From NCBI GenBank assembly GCA_031272745.1, contig JAISTF010000201.1, positions 1-10,332 of the forward strand: a DNA stretch of 10,332 bases. Reading direction: 5' to 3'. The position numbers and the translations under genes are program-made. The notes beneath the pieces are model-generated. The model did no database searches and had not been told where the DNA came from. It was given only the letters and a program-made list of their open reading frames with translations. Origin of the DNA: Eubacteriales Family XIII. Incertae Sedis bacterium (GTDB lineage: Bacteria > Bacillota > Clostridia > Peptostreptococcales > Anaerovoracaceae). Below, piece after piece: positions 5,783-10,332 of the stretch (position 1 is the stretch's first letter; every line of letters begins with the position of its first letter).

Positions 5783-5804
5783 TATCAATTGTTCCAACAA
5801 AACA

Positions 5805-5834
5805 AGTATACAACTGATACACACAAAATGTAAA
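5805..5834 (-). promoter_or_regulatory. Orphan promoter reading toward the IS66 right end
   Basis: On the minus strand: TTTACA (5829-5834), an 18-bp spacer, TATACT (5805-5810). Transcription would begin near 5798 and run straight into the right end of IS66. It may be the former promoter of the interrupted minus-strand gene now on the far side of the element (2933-3121). Confidence 0.4.
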
Positions 5835-6041
5835 GTGTTATTTACACATTTATTTCATGTGCATTTTTTCGCGTGTATATTGCGAAGTTGTTTTCGCGTA
5901 GAATTTCATGTAGGGGTCTCCGTCAACGCCCTCGTCGTCCAATGCTGCCGCGAAACGCGGGAGCGGGAGCGGCGACTTCCGGTGGGATTGTCAAGCGGAC
6001 GGTTCTGCTGGCAAGCCATAGAGGCCTACTGCCGCCAAGAT

Positions 6042-6066
6042 GTAGGGGCGGCATTCTGCCGCCCGC
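6042..6066 (+). repeat. GTAGGGGCGG-type palindromic repeat, intergenic copy
   Basis: GGGCGGCA (6046-6053) and TGCCGCCC (6057-6064) form a perfect 8-bp stem with a 3-nt loop. The 25-base unit matches the complement of 9786-9810 at 24 positions, and the 9907-9933 element is a related variant. This is the signature of a REP-like interspersed element. Confidence 0.75.
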
Positions 6067-6101
6067 TGGATTCTGCGACTACGCGCAGAATGACATCAGG
6101 G
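6067..6101. repeat. ATTCTGCG...CGCAGAAT palindrome adjoining the first repeat
   Basis: ATTCTGCG (6070-6077) and CGCAGAAT (6084-6091) are perfect complements around a 6-nt loop, followed by GACA. From memory, very similar TTCTGCGACTxCGCxCAGAATGACA units are scattered in many bacterial genomes; this is recognition, not a search result. Confidence 0.55.
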
Positions 6102-6109
6102 TTTGTTCG

Positions 6110-6281
6110 TGGTTGAGAATTGGACTTTTGCGAAAGCCACATGGTTTCGCTGCACAGTTTGTCCGAAGAAAACCGACACTTTTCGCAAATGTGTTGGTTT
6201 TCTGGTCAGATTTCTGCACAGCTTCGCAATTTGCGCCTCCATAGAGGGGGCTGTGCCTCGCAAAACTCCGGATCTCAACCA
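6110..6281. repeat. About 170-bp nested near-palindrome (cloverleaf-like)
   Basis: An outer arm, TGGTTGAGA (6110-6118) and TTTTGCGA (6126-6133), pairs with TCTCAACCA (6273-6281) and TCGCAAAA (6258-6265) in equal register. Inside are a hairpin at 6130-6150 (GCGAAA/TTTCGC, overlapping the inner end of the outer arm), a 13-bp hairpin at 6167-6179/6191-6203 with one G-T pair, and a third at 6217-6255 (CACAGC/GCTGTG). It could be an interspersed repeat, a MITE-like element or a structured RNA. No U-tract or promoter settles the strand. Confidence 0.55.
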
Positions 6282-6300
6282 TCTGCCATCCCCTCGGCAC

Positions 6301-6350
6301 AAGGAATTCGGCCTATGCGCCGCAGAGGCCGCCGCCGAGACGAATCCCTT
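6301..6350. repeat. Dyad after the 3' end of the flavinylation operon
   Basis: AAGGAATTCG (6301-6310) pairs with CGAATCCCTT (6341-6350) at 9 of 10 positions. CGGCCT/AGGCCG forms an inner stem, with an unpaired 9-nt stretch on one side. It starts 17 nt after the last operon stop on the minus strand and might protect or end that transcript, but no T-tract follows. Confidence 0.35.
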
Positions 6351-6366
6351 AGGTGAAAAACGGACG

Positions 6367-6870
6367 CTACAAATGCAGGCGGGCGAGCTTTGAAAGGAGC
6401 AGCCCGCCGAGCATTCCGATCAGCCAGCCGGTGACCGCGCCGGACACCACGAGGACGGGGAGATACGACAGCAGCGCGCCGGTTTCGAGCAGCAGCGCCG
6501 CGACGCCGATCTGCGCGAAATTGTGGCAGACGCCGCCGGCCACGCTGACGCCCGTCATGCCGAACCGCCCGCTCCGCTTCAAAAGGATCATGACCGCGAG
6601 GCTGAGCGCGCCGCCCGCGAGGCTGTAGATGAGGCCGAACGCGCCGCTGAACAGCAGCGCGGACAGGCAGATGCGCGCGAGCGAGATGACGGCCGCTTCG
6701 CGCGCGCCGATCTTGTAGAGGACGACCATCGTCACGACGTTCGCGAGCCCGAGCTTCATGCCCGGCACGAAAAACGGCACGGGGATCAGCGTTTCCAAAT
6801 AACTGAAAATCATCGCGAGCGCGAGCATCAGCGCGTAGAACGCGAGCCTGTGGGCGCGGCGGCTCCGCAT
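6367..6870 (-). CDS. Gx transporter / heptaprenyl diphosphate synthase component I family membrane protein (167 aa)
   Basis: Hydrophobic protein with about five membrane segments. It shows the family hallmarks PVPFFVPGMKLGLANVVTM after the first segment and GGVCHNFAQIGVA near the middle (Hpre_diP_synt_I family). The annotated synthase role comes from a name inherited from the HepS/HepT system. Members next to NusG-II and ApbE genes are usually called Gx transporters, and their substrate is not established. An ECF-type S-component-like fold or a role in quinone or flavin supply is inference. The ATG at 6868-6870 overlaps the stop of the upstream NusG-II gene by one base (TGATG), so expression is likely coupled. 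It is the last gene of the operon. The N-terminal MRSRRAHR places positive charges on the cytoplasmic side. Confidence 0.85.
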   Translation of the reverse strand: MRSRRAHRLAFYALMLALAMIFSYLETLIPVPFFVPGMKLGLANVVTMVVLYKIGAREAAVISLARICLSALLFSGAFGLIYSLAGGALSLAVMILLKRSGRFGMTGVSVAGGVCHNFAQIGVAALLLETGALLSYLPVLVVSGAVTGWLIGMLGGLLLSKLARLHL

Positions 6871-7256
6871 CAGCGCACGACCCCGTCGACGTCCGGCGCG
6901 TCCCCGCCCTCGATCTTCACGATGAGGCGGTGCGGCAGACAGACGATCGTCTCGCCCTGCTTCGAAATCGCGCGCTGCTTCACGCAGAGCCGGTCCGGAC
7001 AGTCCGCATCCGTCACGGACGCGGCGCCAGCCTCGATTTTGAGCGTATTGTGCCCGTCGTACGCGAGCGGAATTTCGCGGTTTTCGAATAATGAATAGCT
7101 TGCGGCGCGCGCGCCGTCCACGTAGACGCAGACTTGCGCCCCGTCTTTTTTTGCCGCGCCCGTCGCGAGGAAGAGAATGCCGGCCGCGAGGAGCAGCGCG
7201 GCGATGAGGATCGCGTCGTTGCGTTTTTTGTGGTTCTTCGGGATTTCCGTCGCCAC
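6870..7256 (-). CDS. NusG domain II-containing exported protein (128 aa)
   Basis: A lysine/arginine-rich N-terminus is followed by one membrane segment at about residues 14-34 (ILIAALLLAAGILFLATGA). The rest is an extracytosolic NusG_II domain with the characteristic DCPDRLCVKQRAISKQGETI and VCLPHRLIVKIEG stretches. The three cysteines (DxC..LC, VCLP) are usual in the family. Despite the name it is not the transcription factor NusG. It commonly accompanies ApbE, Rnf and Gx genes and probably serves extracytosolic flavin or redox complexes; the function is unproven. The start is GTG at 7254-7256, three bases after the preceding stop, with GGGGAT about 8 nt upstream. Its stop overlaps the next start by one base. 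Confidence 0.88.
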   Translation of the reverse strand: MATEIPKNHKKRNDAILIAALLLAAGILFLATGAAKKDGAQVCVYVDGARAASYSLFENREIPLAYDGHNTLKIEAGAASVTDADCPDRLCVKQRAISKQGETIVCLPHRLIVKIEGGDAPDVDGVVR

Positions 7257-7259
7257 CGG

Positions 7260-8099
7260 TCAGATCCCCATGACTTTCGCGCAGAGGGCAAACAGCGCGG
7301 CGGCGCGGGCGGCGGTCCACCACAGTTCCGTCCCTTTCAAGGCGCGCAGACCCGGACGGATATTTTCCTTCGGGCAGCGGATGCTGCATTTGCCGCATTG
7401 GAAGCAGTCGCCTGTTTTGGCGTGCGGCGCGCCGAGCGCGATGGACGCGGGGCAGGTTTTCACGCACAGGCTGCACCCTTTGAGGCAGGCTTCCTTTTTC
7501 CGGCCGAACACGGTGAGCGGCAGCATCGGCAGCAACTCGAATGCCGCGCCCATCGGACAGAGGAACATGCAGAACCCGCGCTCGACGAGGCACATCAGGG
7601 CGAAGATGAGGGCGAGGAAGAGAGCCGCCCCCGTTTTGCCGGCGAGCGAAAACTGTCCGGCGCGGAGCGCGCCGAACAGGCTCCACGGATCCATCGCCGC
7701 GGCGGACGCGTACAGGCCGGTCAGGCAGGCGACGACGATGGCGAACAGGACGAGGTGCTTGACATAGAGCAGGCCAGCGATGGCGCGGTCCGGCAGCTTG
7801 CGCGGGGGGCGTCCCGCTTTTTTGCGCAGGAAAGCGGCGGCGGCGTACAGCCAGTCCCCGAGGCTGCCGAACGCGCAGGCATATCCGCAGAAGAACCGGC
7901 CGAACAGGATCGTGAAGGCGAGCAGGACGCACAGGAGCGTCAGGAAGGGATTCCATGTGATGACTTCGCGCCCGTGGATGTGATCCGCGAGGCTCCGGAT
8001 TGCGCCGAAGGCCGCGGAGAACAGCTGCGGCAGGAAGAGGAAAAACACGACTTGGACGGCGGCGCGGGCGATGGCGTGGGCGGTCTGTTTTTTGCGCAT
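7260..8099 (-). CDS. NapH/NosR-like membrane polyferredoxin with two 4Fe-4S motifs (279 aa)
   Basis: Integral membrane protein with about five or six membrane segments (for example 12-30, 52-70, 105-125, 153-173). Two membrane-edge CxxxC pairs are typical of NapH/NosR-type proteins: C71-C75 (CGYACAFG) and C177-C181 (CMFLCPMG). A ferredoxin domain follows with C205-x3-C209-x2-C212-x3-C216-P and a canonical C232-x2-C235-x2-C238-x3-C242-P. The first cluster motif has one residue more than standard between its first two cysteines. The likely role is passing electrons across or along the membrane to the flavinylated domains of its neighbours. Two adjacent ATGs overlap the upstream stop; the second (8099) is used because GGAG then lies 5 nt away, while 8102 would add one methionine. 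The frame stays open further upstream, but only as an Arg-rich shadow of the preceding gene. Confidence 0.9.
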   Translation of the reverse strand: MRKKQTAHAIARAAVQVVFFLFLPQLFSAAFGAIRSLADHIHGREVITWNPFLTLLCVLLAFTILFGRFFCGYACAFGSLGDWLYAAAAFLRKKAGRPPRKLPDRAIAGLLYVKHLVLFAIVVACLTGLYASAAAMDPWSLFGALRAGQFSLAGKTGAALFLALIFALMCLVERGFCMFLCPMGAAFELLPMLPLTVFGRKKEACLKGCSLCVKTCPASIALGAPHAKTGDCFQCGKCSIRCPKENIRPGLRALKGTELWWTAARAAALFALCAKVMGI

Positions 8100-8611
8100 C
8101 ATTGCTCCGCTTGCGCGAGCGCGTCCCGTACGCCGCCGAGGATGCCGTCGGACGTGTACGTCGCGCCGGAGACGGCGTCGATCCCTTCGGCGCCCTGCTT
8201 CTCCGCGATCTCGTCGAGAAGGCCGAGGCACAGATTGTAATAGGCGGCGTCCTCGCCTTCGGCGGACACGATCTCGAGGCCGACGATCGTGCCCTGAAGG
8301 ATCGTGACCTTCGTCGTGACCGGCCCGCCGTAGCCCTGCGCGGTCCCTTCGTATATGCCGTCCGCGTAGGGGCTTTCGTAGGCAGCGGTGTCATGCGCGG
8401 CCTCTGTGTGTTCCCCATCCGCAGGGGTCGCCGCTCCCGGCGACCCGCCCGCACTCGGCGACCCGCCGTCCTGCGCGATCCCTTCCGACAACTCCTCGAT
8501 GGTCGCGTTTGCCGTGGCCAGCTCCGCGTTCAGCGCCATGATTTGGTTGTAGAAAAACAGCGCGACGACCACGACCACGATGCTCAGGGATTTCATAAGG
8601 AAGCTGCCCAT
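8099..8611 (-). CDS. Membrane-anchored FMN-binding domain protein (170 aa)
   Basis: An N-terminal membrane anchor (residues about 8-25) is followed by a short helical stretch (26-45), a Gly/Ser/Pro/Ala linker (48-75), and an FMN-binding domain (about 82-167). In this domain GYGGPVTTKVTILQGTIVGL and GIDAVSGATYTSDGI match RnfG/NqrC-type domains. In that family FMN is joined by phosphoester to the Thr of SGAT, here T151, by the transferase ApbE, which is encoded just upstream. The domain would face outside the membrane. ATG 8611 was chosen because GGAGAG precedes it closely; the open frame to 8656 is a shadow in the apbE end. It lies 10 nt after apbE, and its stop overlaps the polyferredoxin start. 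It shares CLGxLDxI and the SGATY motif with the first operon gene, so the two are paralogues. Confidence 0.93.
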   Translation of the reverse strand: MGSFLMKSLSIVVVVVALFFYNQIMALNAELATANATIEELSEGIAQDGGSPSAGGSPGAATPADGEHTEAAHDTAAYESPYADGIYEGTAQGYGGPVTTKVTILQGTIVGLEIVSAEGEDAAYYNLCLGLLDEIAEKQGAEGIDAVSGATYTSDGILGGVRDALAQAEQ

Positions 8612-8621
8612 AGTCTCTCCG

Positions 8622-9743
8622 TTATTCCTGCTCCGGTGGCTGCAACGTGTAGCCATCCGCGATTTGTGTGAAGCGGTCCCGCAGGCCGTCCGTCACATGG
8701 ATCTGCCGGTCGGTCGTGACGAAGACGGCATCGGCACCGTACGAGGCGAGCAGCGCGAGGGCGGCGTCGCCGTATCCGAGGACGAAGCAGGCCGTCGAGA
8801 GCGCGTCGCTCGCCGCGCCGCGGGCGGCCACCACAGTGACAGACATCAGGCCGCTGTTCGCGGGGTAGCCCGTGTGCGGGTCGAGAACGTGGTGGTAGCG
8901 CTTGCCGTCTGCCTCGAAATACCGCTCGTAGTCGCCCGAGGTGGAGACGTGGTTCGTGCCCTCGAGGGCGAGGACGCCGAGGAAGCCGGCCGTGTCGCGC
9001 GGGTCCGTGACGGCGACCTTCCACGGCTCCGCGCTGTCCTTCTGCCCGTAGGTCAGCACGCTGCTGCCGCCGATGTTGACGAGCGCGCCGCGCACGTCCG
9101 TCCGGCCTTCGAGGGCCGCCTGGATTTCGTCGCAGCCGATGCCCTTTCCCATCGCGCCGAGGTCGATGCCCGTAGGCCGGGCGAGCGCGACATCGTTTCC
9201 TTCTATATAGATGCCTTCGTAGCCGACGTCCTGCGCGAGCGCCGCGATGTCGCCCGCGGGCGGCACCTCGTTTTTGCCGCCGTCGAAATCCCAGAGACGC
9301 GTGAGCTTGCCGATCGTCGGGTCGAAGGCGCCGCCGCTGTCCGCCGCAAGTCGGGTTGCTTCCGTGAGGAAGGCGGCGGTTTGTGCGCTCACGGGGGTTT
9401 TTGTGCCCGTGCCCGCGGCGGCGTTGACGGCCGCGATGTCGGAATCTTCCGCGCGCCAGGACATCCACTTCTCCTCCGTGTCCTGAAGGATGTTTGTGAT
9501 GTCCTGCGCGATGGTTTTGTCCCCGGCGTAGATCGTCTGGTTCACGACCGTGCCCATGACGAAGCCGATGTCGTCGTAGGATGCGGGCACCGCGCTGTCC
9601 GCCGGCGCGGGGGTCACGTCCACCGACGACGCGCGGGGTTCCGGCGGCGAGGATGCGCCCGCTGAGGGCTGCGCGCACGCGGACAGGGTTAGCACGGCGG
9701 CGAGGAGTGCGCCTGCGATGGCGGCGGGGGGCTTATGCCGCAT
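8622..9743 (-). CDS. apbE: ApbE family FMN transferase, lipoprotein (373 aa)
   Basis: ApbE uses FAD to attach FMN covalently to Thr in SGAT motifs of exported FMN-binding domains, in a Mg-dependent reaction outside the membrane. A lipoprotein signal peptide is clear: MRHK, a hydrophobic run, then lipobox LSAC with C23. Family motifs follow in order: FVMGTVV, FDPTIGKLTRLWDFDGG, GIDLGAMGKGIGCDEI, ALVNIGGSSVLTYG, HVSTSGDYERYFEADGKRYHHVLDPHTGYPA (in consecutive pieces), and the metal-binding SDALSTACFVLGY. Length is normal and nothing essential is missing. The start at 9743 (in-frame ATG at 9770 also possible) gives a textbook lipoprotein signal and an 11-nt overlap with the preceding gene. Both flanking genes encode FMN-binding domains with SGAT motifs, so its substrates are very likely its neighbours. 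Confidence 0.96.
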   Translation of the reverse strand: MRHKPPAAIAGALLAAVLTLSACAQPSAGASSPPEPRASSVDVTPAPADSAVPASYDDIGFVMGTVVNQTIYAGDKTIAQDITNILQDTEEKWMSWRAEDSDIAAVNAAAGTGTKTPVSAQTAAFLTEATRLAADSGGAFDPTIGKLTRLWDFDGGKNEVPPAGDIAALAQDVGYEGIYIEGNDVALARPTGIDLGAMGKGIGCDEIQAALEGRTDVRGALVNIGGSSVLTYGQKDSAEPWKVAVTDPRDTAGFLGVLALEGTNHVSTSGDYERYFEADGKRYHHVLDPHTGYPANSGLMSVTVVAARGAASDALSTACFVLGYGDAALALLASYGADAVFVTTDRQIHVTDGLRDRFTQIADGYTLQPPEQE

Positions 9744-10332
9744 CGTTTTCGCCGTCCTGGTCTTCGGCATCGGATGTTTCTTCGGGCGGGCGGCAGGATG
9801 CCGCCCCTACGGGAGCATCCGGTTGCGCGGGGTCTTTCGATTCGGCAGGCTCTTCCGGTTCGGTCGGCTGCTCCGCTTCGGCTGGGTCGGTTGGCTGTTC
9901 TGGGTCGGCGGGCGGGGCAAGCCCCGCCCCTACGGGTTCGGTCGGTTGCTCCGGATCGGCTGATTCGGTCGGCTGCTCCGCTTCGGCGGGGTCGTCTGGC
10001 TGCGCGGGATCGTCCGGTTCGGTTGGCGTTTCCGGATCGGCCGGGTCGGTCGGCTGCTCTGGGTCGGCGGGGTCTTCCGGCTGCGCGGGGTCTTCCGGTT
10101 CGGGGGGCTTCAGGGCTTTGTTCAGGGCTTGCTTCACCGACGTCAGGATGGCGCTGGAGCTGTAGGTCGCGCCGCTGACCGTGTCGATGCCGTCCGTCGT
10201 CTGGCGCTTCACGATGCGGTCCAATATCCCGAGGCAGGGCGTGACGTATTCCACGTCATCGTCCTGCGTGAGCGTGACGCTCGCGATATTGCCGCCCTCG
10301 ATGACCACGGTGGCTTTGAAGATGCTCTTGTA
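9733..10332 (-). CDS. FMN-binding domain protein with a Pro/Asp/Glu-rich C-terminal tail (199 aa visible, 5' truncated by window)
   Basis: The frame is open through the right edge. The visible part begins inside an FMN-binding domain (KATVVIEGGNIASVTL, then CLGILDRIVKRQTTDGIDTV and SGATYSSSAIL). The Thr of SGAT is the expected FMN attachment site for ApbE encoded next door. After ALNKALKPP comes about 110 residues of low-complexity, acidic, proline-rich sequence built on DPxQPxDP/EPxxP units, ending in ENDAA with no LPxTG or membrane anchor. Such tails are usually extended and flexible. Two 9-residue inserts in it, VGAGLAPPA and VGAASCRPP, are translations of palindromic DNA repeats. The missing N-terminus probably holds a signal peptide or further FMN domains. 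The stop overlaps apbE by 11 nt. Confidence 0.88.
   Translation of the reverse strand, partial: YKSIFKATVVIEGGNIASVTLTQDDDVEYVTPCLGILDRIVKRQTTDGIDTVSGATYSSSAILTSVKQALNKALKPPEPEDPAQPEDPADPEQPTDPADPETPTEPDDPAQPDDPAEAEQPTESADPEQPTEPVGAGLAPPADPEQPTDPAEAEQPTEPEEPAESKDPAQPDAPVGAASCRPPEETSDAEDQDGENDAA
9784..9810 (-). repeat. Palindromic repeat inserted in frame, copy 1
   Basis: Exactly 27 nt encoding VGAASCRPP. The 25 bases 9786-9810 match the complement-oriented intergenic unit at 6042-6066 except at one central base. GGGCGGCA/TGCCGCCC forms the stem. The length is a multiple of three, and removing it leaves an uninterrupted acidic tail (DAP joined to EETSD). Confidence 0.75.
9837..10104 (-). repeat. 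Degenerate short tandem repeats coding for the acidic proline-rich tail
   Basis: Imperfect repetition of units such as GGGTCGGCGGGGTC and GGTCGGCTGCTC on the + strand, encoding DPEQPTDPAEAEQPTE-like blocks. The copies differ in order and number, the pattern expected from slippage-driven length change. Confidence 0.65.
9907..9933 (-). repeat. Palindromic repeat inserted in frame, copy 2 (variant)
   Basis: Exactly 27 nt encoding VGAGLAPPA. It shares GTAGGGGCGG and the CCGCCC end with the other copies but has GGGGC/GCCCC at the centre, giving a perfect 9-bp stem with a 2-nt loop (9910-9918 with 9921-9929). It is read in the same frame as copy 1, and its removal restores a regular TEP-DPEQP tail repeat. 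Confidence 0.75.

Larger units (their letters stand above)
5783..6366. other. Gene-free spacer between IS66 and the flavinylation operon
   Basis: No frame here has a ribosome-binding site or recognisable protein motifs; the open frames arise from the repeats. GC rises from low (5783-5920) to high (after about 5930), suggesting the edge of the foreign DNA. It contains the orphan promoter, two adjacent short palindromic repeats (6042-6091), a large nested near-palindrome (6110-6281) and a further dyad (6301-6350) beyond the 3' end of the minus-strand operon. Confidence 0.6.

Noticed and set aside
5835..6393. Several plus- and minus-strand frames of 70-120 codons in the spacer
   Set aside because: They translate the palindromic repeats and the nested inverted repeat, lack ribosome-binding sites, and show no protein family features.
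6871..8454. Extension of the Gx membrane-protein frame upstream to give 695 codons
   Set aside because: Only the last 167 codons match the family. The rest is Arg/Pro-rich and overlaps three real genes in other frames. A coupled ATG exists at 6870.
7134..8671. Plus-strand frames of 368 and 223 codons over the operon
   Set aside because: Antisense shadows of the polyferredoxin and FMN-protein genes; low-complexity Arg/Ala/Glu-rich translations with no start signal.
8593..9678. Long minus-strand frame of 361 codons and long plus-strand frames over the same region
   Set aside because: Arg/Gly/His-rich or Val/Arg/Asp-rich translations without motifs; they are GC-rich shadows of the clearly recognised apbE gene.
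9837..10104. CRISPR-like array in the repeated region
   Set aside because: The repeats are short, degenerate and continuous in a coding frame; there are no uniform repeat/spacer units.
9581..10178. Plus-strand frame with Ser/Gly/Cys repeats (SGSVGCSASAG)
   Set aside because: It is the antisense reading of the DP/EP tail repeats, not a separate repeat protein.

Overview
The window looks like chromosomal DNA from a GC-rich Gram-positive anaerobe, most likely a gut-type clostridium (Oscillospiraceae or Christensenellales-like). The reasons are a flavinylation/electron-transfer operon of the kind found in Firmicutes, good Shine-Dalgarno sites, an EngB-type GTPase end, and a GTAGGGGCGG-type palindromic repeat that I associate with such genomes. 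The assignment is inference; no rRNA or other marker is present.

Left part (1-3121). The 3' end of a GTPase gene (EngB-like) closes with a strong terminator. A visibly lower-GC accessory block follows: an XRE-family regulator on the minus strand, a leftover winged-helix fragment, an untranslated stretch rich in short dyads, and an AAA ATPase with a DUF4143-type C-terminus. A 17-base direct repeat at 116-132 and 2896-2912 brackets this block, with an 11-bp-period tandem repeat just inside each copy. It may be a remnant mobile element with no integrase of its own. To its right lies the 3' part of a small minus-strand gene.

Middle (3122-5782). A complete IS66-family insertion sequence carries tnpA, tnpB and tnpC, matched terminal inverted repeats and an intact D-D-E catalytic set. 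It lacks the expected 8-bp target duplication. Between tnpB and tnpC sits a perfect 24-bp palindrome followed by a strong promoter whose predicted start is only about 3 nt before the tnpC ATG.

Spacer (5783-6366). There is no convincing gene. It holds an outward-facing minus-strand promoter, two short palindromic repeats side by side, and a roughly 170-bp nested near-palindrome.

Right part (6367-10332). A tightly packed minus-strand operon, in transcription order: FMN-binding domain protein with a Pro/Asp/Glu-rich tail (runs off the window), ApbE flavin transferase lipoprotein, membrane-anchored FMN-binding protein, NapH-like polyferredoxin with two 4Fe-4S motifs, NusG domain II protein, and a Gx/heptaprenyl-diphosphate-synthase-component-I-like membrane protein. 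Together these suggest a flavin-based route carrying electrons from membrane iron-sulfur centres to extracytosolic FMN that ApbE attaches covalently. The palindromic repeat of the spacer also occurs twice, in frame, inside the coding tail of the first operon gene.
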